From: Bowmanella sp. JS7-9
GTDB lineage: Bacteria > Pseudomonadota > Gammaproteobacteria > Enterobacterales > Alteromonadaceae
DNA: 64,000 nucleotides
Reading direction: 5' to 3'
NCBI RefSeq assembly: GCF_004329715.1
Contig: NZ_JXSY01000002.1
Coordinates: forward strand, 186,001 to 250,000
The notes beneath the pieces were generated by a model. It saw only the letters and a list, made by a program, of their open reading frames with translations, was not told the origin of the DNA and did not search any database. Below are positions 40,113 through 50,151 of this stretch, one piece after another. Each line of letters opens with the position of its first letter. Within the stretch, counting starts at the first letter, position 1. Made by a program: the position numbers and the translations under genes.

Positions 40113-40140
40113 AAAAAAAGCCGCGTAATGCGGCTTTTTT
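40113..40140 (-). terminator. Rho-independent terminator after the H-NS-like gene
   Basis: AAAAAAGCCGC/GCGGCTTTTTT with a short loop, 15 bases beyond the stop at 40155; near symmetric. Confidence 0.87.
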
Positions 40141-40154
40141 ATTCAAATCACAGT

Positions 40155-40550
40155 TTAGATTTTAAATAGTTCAAGGGTTTTGCCAGCTTGTAACGCATCA
40201 GCGAATACGCGAGGCATACGGCCGATACCAGTCCAGGTATGCTCACCATTGGCATCAGTTAACTTGTATTTTACCGGGCGCTTTTGACCACTGTTCTTAC
40301 GAACTTTGGGTGCAGCTACCGATTTTAAATCATCCGCCGATAATCCAGCTTCGGCTAACTGACGGGTAATTTCTTCGATTTTAGCCAGACGCGCTTTCTC
40401 AGCTTCAAACGCAGCGGCTTCTTTTTCTTTACGATTTTCGATAATGCGCGCAAGTTTCTCTGCTACTTGCTCTAACTCATCAATAGATAACTCTTTTACT
40501 GCTCCCTGTAATTTTCGTCCATGGGTTAAAACTGCAATAAAGTCGTTCAT
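40155..40550 (-). CDS. H-NS family nucleoid-associated protein
   Basis: 131 residues. The N-terminal coiled-coil oligomerisation region spans about 1-65 (rich in Glu, Lys, Ala). A linker with SADDLKSVAAPKVRKN leads to the C-terminal DNA-binding domain, YKLTDANGEHTWTGIGRMPRVFADAL, at 95-120. The minor-groove hook, usually TWTGQGR or similar, reads TWTGIGR (105-111), so one hook residue differs. H-NS proteins silence AT-rich and acquired DNA. Monogenic, with its own terminator. Confidence 0.88.
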   Translation of the reverse strand: MNDFIAVLTHGRKLQGAVKELSIDELEQVAEKLARIIENRKEKEAAAFEAEKARLAKIEEITRQLAEAGLSADDLKSVAAPKVRKNSGQKRPVKYKLTDANGEHTWTGIGRMPRVFADALQAGKTLELFKI

Positions 40551-40641
40551 TAATCGTGATCCTGCATCAATATTTTTAGTGAATTAATAAATTGTTGGTA
40601 AAACAGATTAAAAAATATATTTAAATTATTTTAATTGCAAT

Positions 40642-40666
40642 AAAAAACGCCCCGTAGGACGTTTTT
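40642..40666 (-). terminator. Terminator after ETF-ubiquinone oxidoreductase
   Basis: On the minus strand, a stem AAAACGTCC pairs with GGGCGTTTT (one G-U pair) around a four-base loop and is followed by T residues, 18 bases past the stop. Confidence 0.65.
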
Positions 40667-40683
40667 ATATCAATGTTATTTCA

Positions 40684-42333
40684 TTACATATTAGGGTAGT
40701 TGGGCCCGCCGCCGCCCTCAGGTACAACCCAGTTAATATTTTGCGCAGGATCTTTAATATCACAGGTTTTGCAGTGAATGCAGTTTTGGCTATTGATTTG
40801 TAACTGAGGTTGTCCGTCGTTTTCACGGATGATTTCATAAACGCCCGCCGGGCAATAGCGTTGCGCAGGCTCGTCGTACTCCGGCAGGTTTTGCTGCACA
40901 GGAATTAAGCTGTCCTGCAGGCGCAAATGGCAGGGTTGATCTTCTTCGTGGTTAGTATTTGAAATATATACAGAAGATAGTTTATCAAAACTTAAAACCC
41001 CATCTGGTTTTGGGTACGCAATTTGGGGCATTTGTCGTGCCGCAATTAGCTGAGCGTGATCAGAACCTAGGTCAATAAAATTAAATGGCAGCTTACCGCC
41101 AAATAAATTTTGATCGATGGTGTTGTATGCGCCACCTAATTTACTGCCAAATTTATGCATCACCGCGCCGAAATTACGTGAACGGTATAATTCATCGTAT
41201 AACCAGGACGCTTTAAATTTATCGTCAAAGTCGCTGATTTCATCATTTGCCCGATTGGCCTGAAGGGCGGTGAAAATTGACTCCGCCACCAACATGCCGG
41301 ATTTCATCGCGGTATGGTTACCTTTAATTTTGGAGAAATTAAGCGTGCCGGCTTCACAGCCTGCCAATATAGCACCCGGCATGGTCATTTTGGGTAGACT
41401 GTTTAAACCGCCTTTGGCGATAGCCCGGGCCCCATAACTGACACGTTTACCATTTTTCAGGGTATTGGCGATCAGCGGGTGGTGCTTGTACCGCTGGAAT
41501 TCATCAAACGGACTCAAATGCGGATTGCGGTAATTTAAGTCAATAATCAAACCCACCCAGACCTGATTATCTTCGGCGTGATACAGGTAACCTCCGCCGC
41601 TGGCATCGGTTAAGGGCCAACCACCGGTGTGTACCACAAGACCAGGCTGATGTTGCTCAGCCGGGATATCCCATATTTCTTTAAAGCCAATGGCATAGTG
41701 CTGAGGCTGAGCAGTATTTTTATTCAGCTCAAATTGTGCCATGAGCTGTTTGCCCAGATGGCCACGGCAGCCTTCAGCAAAAATAGTGTATTTGGCTTTT
41801 AATATCATACCCGGCATAAAGCCATCTTTTGGCTCGCCATCGGCACCGACGCCCATATCGCCGGTAATCACACCACCGACGGCACCATCGTCGTTGTAAA
41901 ACACCTCGGCCGCAGCAAAACCAGGAAATATTTCTACCCCCAGCGCTTCAGCTTGCTGCGCCAGCCAGCGGCACATATTACCCATGCTCATAATATAATT
42001 GCCCTGATTATGCATGGTGTGTGGCGTTAATGCGGGGGGCGCTTGCCAGCTGTTTTCGGCGTCTTTTAATAAATAAATTTCATCGGCAGTGACTGCCTGA
42101 CCCCGGGGCGCTTCATCCCGCCAGTTAGGCAGCAATTCATCAAGTGCTCGCGGAGAGACTACCGCGCCGGACAAAATATGCGCGCCCACTTCAGAGCCTT
42201 TTTCTACCACGCAGACCATTAACTCTTTGTTGTCGGCCTGGGCTAATTGCATCAGTCGGATAGCGCTGCATAACCCCGCAGGGCCAGCGCCGACTATCAC
42301 AACATCAAATTCCATTGATTCACGTTCAATCAC
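40684..42333 (-). CDS. Electron transfer flavoprotein-ubiquinone oxidoreductase
   Basis: 549 residues. I start it at the GTG at 42333 (AAGGTG six bases upstream), giving MIERESMEFDVVIVGAG as in other gammaproteobacterial ETF-QOs. FAD-binding GAGPAG lies near residues 14-19; the C-terminal [4Fe-4S] cysteines are in RYCPAGVYEI and NCIHCKTCDIKDP. It passes electrons from reduced ETF to ubiquinone at the inner membrane, linking acyl-CoA dehydrogenases to respiration. Divergent from etfBA across a palindromic operator. Confidence 0.95.
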   Translation of the reverse strand: MIERESMEFDVVIVGAGPAGLCSAIRLMQLAQADNKELMVCVVEKGSEVGAHILSGAVVSPRALDELLPNWRDEAPRGQAVTADEIYLLKDAENSWQAPPALTPHTMHNQGNYIMSMGNMCRWLAQQAEALGVEIFPGFAAAEVFYNDDGAVGGVITGDMGVGADGEPKDGFMPGMILKAKYTIFAEGCRGHLGKQLMAQFELNKNTAQPQHYAIGFKEIWDIPAEQHQPGLVVHTGGWPLTDASGGGYLYHAEDNQVWVGLIIDLNYRNPHLSPFDEFQRYKHHPLIANTLKNGKRVSYGARAIAKGGLNSLPKMTMPGAILAGCEAGTLNFSKIKGNHTAMKSGMLVAESIFTALQANRANDEISDFDDKFKASWLYDELYRSRNFGAVMHKFGSKLGGAYNTIDQNLFGGKLPFNFIDLGSDHAQLIAARQMPQIAYPKPDGVLSFDKLSSVYISNTNHEEDQPCHLRLQDSLIPVQQNLPEYDEPAQRYCPAGVYEIIRENDGQPQLQINSQNCIHCKTCDIKDPAQNINWVVPEGGGGPNYPNM

Positions 42334-42410
42334 AACGTCACCTTGTAAACAAAACACACCTTTTTTGAAAAACAGATGTGAAGCAAAAGTTGCGGGCTAG
42401 GGTAGAAATA

Positions 42411-42428
42411 GTTTACGTTTACGTCAAC
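42411..42428. promoter_or_regulatory. Palindromic operator resembling a LiuR site
   Basis: GTTTACGTTTACGTCAAC: the half-sites GTTTACGT and ACGTCAAC are inverted with one mismatch around TT. It resembles published LiuR (MerR-type) motifs that control branched-chain amino acid and ETF genes in gammaproteobacteria, from memory. It lies between ETF-QO and etfB and could control both. Confidence 0.5.
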
Positions 42429-42510
42429 AGGAACCTGTCGATTTCCCTCACTGATCTCACTGTAGCAGTGCATCGGCAGGTTGACAGGATAACGGCCGAT
42501 TGAGGTGAAT

Positions 42511-43260
42511 ATGAAAATTCTGGTCCCGATTAAGCGGGTAATTGATTACAACGTAAAAGTACGCGTGAAGGCCGATGGCAGCGATGTAGATCTGGCCAAC
42601 TGCAAAATGGCGATTAACCCTTTCTGTGAAATCGCTGTAGAAGAGGCGATTCGTCTTAAAGAAGCCGGCATTGCCGAAGAAGTGGTTGTAGTGTCGGTCG
42701 GCCCACAGGTGGTGCAGGAACAGTTGCGCGGCGCACTGGCGCTGGGTGCAGATCGCGCTATCCGTGTGCATACCGACGTGATGCCGGACTCATTGCAAGT
42801 GGCTAAACTGCTGCAAAAAGTGATGGAGCGAGAGGCGCCTCAGTTAGTTATTCTGGGTAAGCAATCTATAGATGCGGATAACAACCAGACAGGTCAGATG
42901 CTGGCTGCATTGTGTGGTTTGCCACAGGGCACCTTTGCCTCTGAAGTAAAGGTTGCTGAGGGTAAAGTTAGCGTGACCCGCGAAGTCGATGGTGGATTGC
43001 AAACCGTTGCATTGAGTCTGCCTGCCATTGTGACCACAGATTTACGCCTGAATGAACCTCGTTACGCGAGTCTGCCAAATATCATGAAAGCTAAGCGTAA
43101 ACCGTTGGATGAGATTGATGCCGGCGAGTTGGGCGTCGATATGACAGCGGGCGTTAAACTTCTCAGCGTTAGAGCGCCAGCCCAGCGTCAGGCCGGGATT
43201 AAAGTCGCCAGCGTTGCCGAACTGGTGGATAAACTGAAAAATGAAGCGAAGGTGATCTGA
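42511..43260 (+). CDS. etfB: Electron transfer flavoprotein, beta subunit
   Basis: 249 residues from the ATG at 42511 (GAGGTG just upstream). The start [19 protein letters not shown] and the [18 protein letters not shown] segment (about 115-132, AMP-binding and dehydrogenase recognition loop region) are characteristic. It pairs with EtfA to carry electrons from acyl-CoA dehydrogenases to ETF-QO. Its TGA overlaps the etfA ATG. Confidence 0.95.
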   Translation: MKILVPIKRVIDYNVKVRVKADGSDVDLANCKMAINPFCEIAVEEAIRLKEAGIAEEVVVVSVGPQVVQEQLRGALALGADRAIRVHTDVMPDSLQVAKLLQKVMEREAPQLVILGKQSIDADNNQTGQMLAALCGLPQGTFASEVKVAEGKVSVTREVDGGLQTVALSLPAIVTTDLRLNEPRYASLPNIMKAKRKPLDEIDAGELGVDMTAGVKLLSVRAPAQRQAGIKVASVAELVDKLKNEAKVI

Positions 43261-44186
43261 TGACAATTCTGGTAATTGCTGAACACAACAACCATCAGTT
43301 GAAAGCCGACACGGCGAAAGTTGTCGCAGCCGCGGCAAAAATTGGTGGTGATATTCATGTTTTGGTGGCCGGTGCCAATTGTGCTGAGGCGGCTAAGCAA
43401 GCACAGTCACTGGCGGGTGTAAGCCAGGTATTGGTGGCAGATAACGCCGCCTATGAGCATATGCTGGCAGAGAACATCGCGGATCTGGTGGTGTCACTGG
43501 CGGGTGATTACGGTCACATTCTGGCCGCTGCTACTACAGATGGTAAGAATTTTATGCCTCGTGTTGCGGCGTTGTGCGATGTGGCGCAGATTTCTGATAT
43601 TACCGCAGTCATCAGTGCGGATACCTTCGAGCGTCCTGTCTATGCAGGCAATGCTATTGCGACGGTGCAGGCAATGCACGCGAAGAAAATTATCACGGTT
43701 CGTACCGCCGCGTTTGATGCGGTTGATATGAGTGGCAATGCGCCGCTGAGTAACCTGGATGCGGTATTTAACACGGATAAATCTGCCTTTGTCTCTGCGC
43801 AGTTGACTAAATCTGACCGTCCTGAACTGACTGCTGCGCGTGTGGTGATTTCTGGTGGTCGTGGCATGCAAAATGGCGACAATTTCAAACTGCTGGAAAC
43901 CATCGCAGATAAATTAGGCGCAGCCATTGGTGCCTCCCGTGCTGCAGTAGATGCGGGATTTGTGCCCAATGATATGCAGGTAGGCCAGACAGGTAAAATT
44001 GTCGCGCCTGATTTGTATATTGCAGTAGGGATCTCCGGCGCAATTCAACATTTAGCCGGGATGAAGGACTCGAAAGTGATTGTGGCCATCAACAAGGATG
44101 AAGAAGCTCCTATTTTTCAGGTGGCCGATTATGGTCTGGTTGGGGATTTATTTACTATCCTGCCAGAGTTGGAAAACGCGTTGTAA
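43260..44186 (+). CDS. etfA: Electron transfer flavoprotein, alpha subunit
   Basis: 308 residues. The C-terminal FAD-binding domain carries ARVVISGGRGMQ, GASRAAVDAGF, QVGQTGKIVAPDLYIA and GISGAIQHLAGM, the family's FAD contact pattern. With EtfB it forms the soluble FAD- and AMP-containing ETF dimer. Coupled to etfB (TGATG), ends at a strong terminator. Confidence 0.96.
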   Translation: MTILVIAEHNNHQLKADTAKVVAAAAKIGGDIHVLVAGANCAEAAKQAQSLAGVSQVLVADNAAYEHMLAENIADLVVSLAGDYGHILAAATTDGKNFMPRVAALCDVAQISDITAVISADTFERPVYAGNAIATVQAMHAKKIITVRTAAFDAVDMSGNAPLSNLDAVFNTDKSAFVSAQLTKSDRPELTAARVVISGGRGMQNGDNFKLLETIADKLGAAIGASRAAVDAGFVPNDMQVGQTGKIVAPDLYIAVGISGAIQHLAGMKDSKVIVAINKDEEAPIFQVADYGLVGDLFTILPELENAL

Positions 44187-44192
44187 AAATTG

Positions 44193-44218
44193 AAAAGGCC
44201 GCAATTGCGGCCTTTTTT
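44193..44218 (+). terminator. Rho-independent terminator after etfA
   Basis: AAAAGGCCGCAA/TTGCGGCCTTTTTT. It also faces the convergent DEAD-box gene and may serve both. Confidence 0.88.
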
Positions 44219-44223
44219 AATGC

Positions 44224-45576
44224 TTATTCGTCGTCAGACTCGTACACATCCGGATCGGACTCGATTTCTTCTTCGATAGGTTTGCGTTTGCGCATCATCG
44301 GCGCATCACCAATATCCACGCCAGTCATGGTTTTCACGCGTTTGGCCGGTTTAACAGCTGCTTTTGCTTTCCCCGCAGCTTTGGCTTTGCTGCCGTCGCC
44401 CTTGGCTTCTTTTATCTTAGTATTAAAGCCTCTGAATTTGGCTTTGAGGCCTTCGACACTGCCAAACTGGCAGGTTTGCTGCAGGAATGCTTCAAGCGCC
44501 ACAAACGATTTATAATCGTTGGGACCTACCAGTGAATACGCCAGACCTTTGTTACCGGCGCGGCCCGTACGACCAATGCGGTGTACATACTCATCCGGCA
44601 ATTTGGGCAGGTCAAAGTTAATCACCAAAGCGACATTAGGGATATCCAGACCGCGCGATGCTACATCGGTGGTCACCAAAACCTGATGTTTGTTACGACC
44701 AAACTCCTGCATAACCTGATTGCGCTGGCCCTGAGTTAATCCTGCGCTGAGGCCGATGGCCAGCATGCCTTCTTCACTTAACAAAGCCGCCAATGATTCA
44801 CTGTGTTCACGGGTCGCGGTAAATACAATTGCCTGTTTGTTACCACAGTCTTTTAGCAGGTGCAGTAACAGGGCTTTTTTGTGGTCGAAATGATCGGCAA
44901 AGTAGAACGTTTGCTGTATGTCCTGATGCTCTTCCGTGGCGCTACCGATGCTAATGCGTTTTGGGCCTTTAAGCATGCTCTGGGTTAAGTAGTGCAGTTC
45001 AGCGTTATCCAGCGTGGCAGAGAACATCAGAGTCTGGCGTTTACGGTGGTCAGCTGCCTGATCGATTTGTTTTAGCTGGGCGCTAAAACCTAAATCCAGC
45101 ATTCGGTCAGCTTCATCCATTATCAGTAACTCAAGACCGTTGAGGAAGAGGCTGCGGTCAGTCAGGTGGTCAGCTACCCGTCCAGGTGTTCCCACCACAA
45201 ACATGGGATTACGTTTCAGTGCTTTGACCTGATCGTTAAAGTTCTCTCCACCGACAATCAGTGCAGCGGTGGCCGGCATGCCATTTAGCAGTTTGCGCAG
45301 TTCATTAAATACTTGTTTCGCCAGTTCGCGGGTCGGCGCGAGGATCAGCACCCGCGGATCATTTTTCGACAGGGCTTTATTTTTCAATATCCGGTGCAAT
45401 GCGGGAAATAAAAACGCAAAGGTTTTACCCGAACCGGTTTTGGATGAGGCAATTAAGTCCTTACCCAGCAAGGCATGAGGGATCGCCTGTTGCTGTATCT
45501 CGGTGGGGGCGGTTAGATTATTGATTTGAATAAAGCGTTGGATACGATGATCCAGCGGTAAGTCGGTAAATAACAA
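44224..45576 (-). CDS. DEAD-box ATP-dependent RNA helicase
   Basis: 450 residues. Helicase motifs in order: Q motif region TAPTEIQQQAIPHALLG, motif I SSKTGSGKT (44-52), Ia PTRELA (81-86), DEAD (154-157), SAT (motif III), then domain 2 with VTTDVASRGLDIP and HRIGRTGRAG. A Lys/Ala-rich tail (about 385-450) ends in an acidic stretch, probably for RNA binding. It unwinds structured RNA, perhaps in ribosome assembly or decay; subtype (RhlE/SrmB/DbpA-like) is not decided. The TTG start at 45576 has only a weak ribosome binding site. Confidence 0.9.
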   Translation of the reverse strand: MLFTDLPLDHRIQRFIQINNLTAPTEIQQQAIPHALLGKDLIASSKTGSGKTFAFLFPALHRILKNKALSKNDPRVLILAPTRELAKQVFNELRKLLNGMPATAALIVGGENFNDQVKALKRNPMFVVGTPGRVADHLTDRSLFLNGLELLIMDEADRMLDLGFSAQLKQIDQAADHRKRQTLMFSATLDNAELHYLTQSMLKGPKRISIGSATEEHQDIQQTFYFADHFDHKKALLLHLLKDCGNKQAIVFTATREHSESLAALLSEEGMLAIGLSAGLTQGQRNQVMQEFGRNKHQVLVTTDVASRGLDIPNVALVINFDLPKLPDEYVHRIGRTGRAGNKGLAYSLVGPNDYKSFVALEAFLQQTCQFGSVEGLKAKFRGFNTKIKEAKGDGSKAKAAGKAKAAVKPAKRVKTMTGVDIGDAPMMRKRKPIEEEIESDPDVYESDDE

Positions 45577-45651
45577 AAGTGAGTCCGCGAAAAAATAAAA
45601 CTGACGCCAGTATAACTCAGATACGGGCGCCAGTTATAGCTTCGCTGCGGA

Positions 45652-46314
45652 TTAGGCGGGGAGATTCATCTCTGGGACGTCGCCCTCAATAATCAGCTTG
45701 CCGGCGGTTTTTTGCTGAATTTCCTCGACGCTGACACCGGGTGCGCGCTCGCGCAGATAAAATGCGCCATCTTTGACCTCTAGCATGGCCAGATCGGTAA
45801 TGATGCGGTTAATGCAATTTACCCCAGTCAGTGGCAGGCTACAGTTTTCCAATAGCTTAGAATTACCGTACTTATCCGCATGAGTCATGGTAACGATGAT
45901 ATTTTTTGCACCTGCTACCAGATCCATCGCGCCGCCCATGCCTTTGACCAGTTTGCCCGGGATCATCCAGCTGGCGATATTGCCATTGGCATCCACCTCA
46001 AATGCGCCTAATACCGTAACGTCCACATGACCGCCGCGGATCATGGCAAAACTTTCTGCTGAGCTGAAAATTGATGCGCCGGTAATCGCCGTTACCGTTT
46101 CTTTACCGGCGTTAATCATGTCCGCATCGACTTGCTCATCGCTGGGATACGGCCCCATGCCAAGCAAACCGTTTTCGGACTGCAGCATCACACTGATGCC
46201 ATCTGGTACGTAATTGGCCGCCAGAGTAGGGATGCCAATGCCAAGATTGACGTAATTTCCATCCTTGAATTCCTGCGCCACGCGCATGGCAATTTGGTCT
46301 CTGCTTAATGCCAT
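45652..46314 (-). CDS. scoB: Succinyl-CoA:3-ketoacid CoA-transferase, subunit B
   Basis: 220 residues. The catalytic glutamate is Glu47 in [13 protein letters not shown]; other family stretches are [11 protein letters not shown] and [13 protein letters not shown]. With subunit A it moves CoA between succinyl-CoA and acetoacetate, feeding ketone bodies and leucine breakdown into the TCA cycle. Three bases downstream of the A-subunit gene. Confidence 0.92.
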   Translation of the reverse strand: MALSRDQIAMRVAQEFKDGNYVNLGIGIPTLAANYVPDGISVMLQSENGLLGMGPYPSDEQVDADMINAGKETVTAITGASIFSSAESFAMIRGGHVDVTVLGAFEVDANGNIASWMIPGKLVKGMGGAMDLVAGAKNIIVTMTHADKYGNSKLLENCSLPLTGVNCINRIITDLAMLEVKDGAFYLRERAPGVSVEEIQQKTAGKLIIEGDVPEMNLPA

Positions 46315-46317
46315 GAT

Positions 46318-47022
46318 TTACTCCTTATTACGGGTTACGCGGCGTTCAATGCGTTTTTCAAACGTGCCCTGAATAACACGATTTACATAGATGCCAGGGG
46401 TATGAATTTCGCTGGGAGACAGTTCGCCGGGTTCGACGATCTCTTCTGCTTCCACCACGGTAATTTTGCCTGCTGTGGCCGCCATAGGGTTGAAGTTTTG
46501 CGCAGTGTGACGATACACACAGTTACCGTAGCGATCGACTTTCCAGGCTTTCACGATGGCGAAGTCACCGGTGATAGACTCTTCCATAATATAAGGACGA
46601 CCATGAAATTCGCGCACTTCTTTGCCATCACCCACTGGGGTGCCGTAGCCGGTGGCCGTGAAAAAGGCTGGGATGCCTGCACCACCTGCACGCATTTTTT
46701 CAGCCAGGGTGCCTTGTGGTGTGAGTTCGACTTCCAACTCACCATTGAGCAATTGTCGTTCAAACAGGGCGTTTTCACCCACGTAGGATGACACCATCTT
46801 CTTGATTTGCTTATCTTCTAACAGCAGGCCCAGACCAAAACCGTCGACGCCACAGTTGTTGGACACTACGGTCAGGCCTTTAGTACCCATTTTTTTAATT
46901 TGTGCAATCAACCCTTCCGGGATCCCACACAACCCAAAGCCTCCGGCAATAATGGTCATATCATCTGTCAGACCTGCCATCGCCTCTTCATAGGTTGTGA
47001 CTACTTTGTCAAATCCAGCCAC
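46318..47022 (-). CDS. scoA: Succinyl-CoA:3-ketoacid CoA-transferase, subunit A
   Basis: 234 residues from a GTG at 47022 (AGGAAG upstream). [34 protein letters not shown] and [22 protein letters not shown] are the standard subunit A landmarks. Subunit B follows after three bases, forming the active heterodimer. The acetoacetate-type substrate is a family assignment. Confidence 0.92.
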   Translation of the reverse strand: MAGFDKVVTTYEEAMAGLTDDMTIIAGGFGLCGIPEGLIAQIKKMGTKGLTVVSNNCGVDGFGLGLLLEDKQIKKMVSSYVGENALFERQLLNGELEVELTPQGTLAEKMRAGGAGIPAFFTATGYGTPVGDGKEVREFHGRPYIMEESITGDFAIVKAWKVDRYGNCVYRHTAQNFNPMAATAGKITVVEAEEIVEPGELSPSEIHTPGIYVNRVIQGTFEKRIERRVTRNKE

Positions 47023-47139
47023 GAAGCTTCCTCTTGTGTTAACGATTAGTTAGCGCGAGGTTAAGGGATTTGAACCGGGTTGGGTATAGTGCTTTAGATT
47101 TAATTACAATGAGGATGTAAAGAAAATTTGCAGCAGGGG

Positions 47140-47901
47140 TTACCACTTACGTTTGGGCGCAAAAATTTCATCCAGTTCGTTCTTTTCTGATTCGATTCGA
47201 CGACGCAGATCCTCAGCACGATCCGCGCGGGTAGCTTCGTCCATATCTGCCAGTAACTTGGTAATCTCGGTCTTTTTGGTGTCAACGTAAGGATCTTGGC
47301 CTTTGCGGGCGTTCAGCGCGGCGAGACCTTTTTCCAAATATTGTCGGGCTGAACCTTGCATACCGGCCACTAAGGCGGATTTGGCGCGGCGAATCAGGGT
47401 ATCGATATTCACCACTAACTGGAAGCGGGTCAGGATACCGTCTTCATAACTGTATAAGTTACTGTCGATCCGCGCTTTATTTAACTCGCTGCGCAGAATC
47501 ATGCGTAATTTCTTAATGCCCTGAATCAGCGCAATGATCTGCTTTTCATGCTCGGGCAGGGTAAAACCATCAACGGTTAACGGCTCATCCAGATTAATCG
47601 ATTTATTGGTTTGCTCCAGTTCACTGACGCGGCGGCGCATATCCGGGCTGGCTTGTAGTTCGAGGCTGTTTTTCAGCGCATTGATAATCCGGTTATGCAG
47701 GATAACTCGTAGGCGGTTAGAGACGGGCAGATGTTCGGCCACTGACAATACATCGTCAGTTTCATCAATAACGGCTTTGTGTTTAGCCAATTCAGCACGA
47801 CGCTCCGCTTCGAGGCGCTCTTTGTTTTGCTGTAAGGCATTGATAAATATGACCACCAACACCAGCAACAGGGTCAGGCCTACAACGATTGATATACCCA
47901 T
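47140..47901 (-). CDS. Conserved membrane-anchored coiled-coil protein of unknown function
   Basis: 253 residues. One N-terminal membrane helix (about 2-23, SIVVGLTLLLVLVVIFI) is followed by an almost wholly helical, highly charged cytoplasmic domain with coiled-coil tendency (about 25-50 and 215-245). RRAKSALVAGMQGSARQYLEKGLAAL near residue 180 looks like a TPR-type helix pair. It is upstream in the genome order of the CoA-transferase genes but separated by 117 bp, and follows the orphan histidine kinase gene in the same direction. No function proposed. Confidence 0.7.
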   Translation of the reverse strand: MGISIVVGLTLLLVLVVIFINALQQNKERLEAERRAELAKHKAVIDETDDVLSVAEHLPVSNRLRVILHNRIINALKNSLELQASPDMRRRVSELEQTNKSINLDEPLTVDGFTLPEHEKQIIALIQGIKKLRMILRSELNKARIDSNLYSYEDGILTRFQLVVNIDTLIRRAKSALVAGMQGSARQYLEKGLAALNARKGQDPYVDTKKTEITKLLADMDEATRADRAEDLRRRIESEKNELDEIFAPKRKW

Positions 47902-48027
47902 TACTGAGCGGTTCCCGGGAAAGGCGCAGTGTGCACAAATTTATTCATATTATTTTTATCGACACAAACAGTACGTAACTTTATGTTAATTTACTGGCGT
48001 TAATTTAATCCGCTCAAGCACTTAAGT

Positions 48028-48705
48028 CTAGCGCGGCAACCACAGGCTGAACTGACTGCCGTTAAAATCACCAGCGTTTTGCAGGGCGATTTTCCCGTTG
48101 TGGCCATGGATTTCGTGCGCCTCAGCGATCATGCGTGCAAAATAAATTCCCAGCCCGGTTCGACCACTACTGAGTTCGACCTGCTGCATATCCATTTCTG
48201 CACTATCGAGCATGGCCTGTGGGTAGCCTGGTCCATCATCATCAACCTGAATAAGGGTATATTGGCCATCAATGCTGCCATGCAGACGAATGCGGCTGCG
48301 ACAATAACGCATGGCGTTAATCACCATATCGTTCAGAAGTACAAAGGTCAGGTCATAATCCAAATACGCACTCAAATCAGAGGGGACGTCAATTTCAAGG
48401 GTAATACCTCGCATGCGTAGATACGGGGCGTTGGCGGTTTGGATATCGTTAAATAGGTCAATCAGATAGTGTTCATCCAGATTGATCGGCAGTGTGAGTT
48501 CCTGTGCACGGTAAAGGGACAGGATGTGCACCATACTGGTGTTAAGACGGTTAGCCTCATAGTGCAGTGAATTGATTTTCCGCTTTTGTTCGTCTGTAGC
48601 ATGTTCCAGTTCTTCAGCAATTTCTTCAATGCTCCCCATCATCAGACTCAGGGAGTTTTTCATATCATGTACTGCGGCTGCGAGAATCATCGAAAAATCA
48701 GCCAT
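48028..48705 (-). CDS. Orphan cytoplasmic sensor histidine kinase
   Basis: 225 residues, with no membrane helix or sensor domain. The phosphoacceptor is probably His13 in AAAVHDMKNSLSL. The ATP-binding domain has an N box (LNDMVINAMRYCR), G1 (DDDGPGYP) and G2 (GRTGLGIYFARMIAEAHEIHG). The protein begins right at the dimerisation helix, so a signal must come from a partner protein. No response regulator is adjacent. The REC-DUF3369 protein at 29.0-30.5 kb is the only orphan receiver in this window and is a possible partner (speculative). Confidence 0.85.
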   Translation of the reverse strand: MADFSMILAAAVHDMKNSLSLMMGSIEEIAEELEHATDEQKRKINSLHYEANRLNTSMVHILSLYRAQELTLPINLDEHYLIDLFNDIQTANAPYLRMRGITLEIDVPSDLSAYLDYDLTFVLLNDMVINAMRYCRSRIRLHGSIDGQYTLIQVDDDGPGYPQAMLDSAEMDMQQVELSSGRTGLGIYFARMIAEAHEIHGHNGKIALQNAGDFNGSQFSLWLPR

Positions 48706-48833
48706 TTAAATCTCCGGCGAGTCGATTACGGAACGTTTTACTTATAACCATTTTGATTAAGTTTATAAGGATTTACAAAATTTTATGGAATTAACCAGTG
48801 CATCGGTATATATATCGTGCATAAGAAAACTGA

Positions 48834-49829
<996 letters not shown>

Positions 49830-49832
49830 GCG

Positions 49833-50027
49833 TCAGGCTGATAAGGGCGCATGCCGATTGCGCTGCGCCCGGCTTTCCCAGATTTTTTCATGAATGGCAT
49901 AGGCAACCGTGTTGATCGCCGGTTCAATCAGCGCCAACAATCCACCAACCCAAATACTTCCGGTTAGCAAATAAGCCACGCAAAACGCGACGCTAAAGTG
50001 GGTCAGGGCAAAGGTAAGAGTTTTCAT
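49833..50027 (-). CDS. DUF2061 family small membrane protein
   Basis: 64 residues with two helices. The pattern LTHFSVAFCVAYLLTGSIW..GLLALIEPAINTVAYAIHEKIWE matches DUF2061: a conserved His in helix one, LTGS turn, IEP and the HEKIW end. Function unknown. Convergent with cysB, three bases apart. Confidence 0.82.
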   Translation of the reverse strand: MKTLTFALTHFSVAFCVAYLLTGSIWVGGLLALIEPAINTVAYAIHEKIWESRAQRNRHAPLSA

Positions 50028-50122
50028 CCGGGCTCTCCAATCAAGATTTAGCTAAGCATAACGGCGCATCTATATTCAATCGAATGAATTGATTGGATTT
50101 TGATAATAGATTTAAGTGAATT

Positions 50123-50149
50123 AAAAAAGGCCGCGTTGGCGGCCTTTTT
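50123..50149 (-). terminator. Rho-independent terminator after sdaA
   Basis: AAAAAGGCCGC/GCGGCCTTTTT with a four-base loop, immediately before the sdaA stop on the plus-strand map. Confidence 0.88.
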
Positions 50150-50151
50150 GA

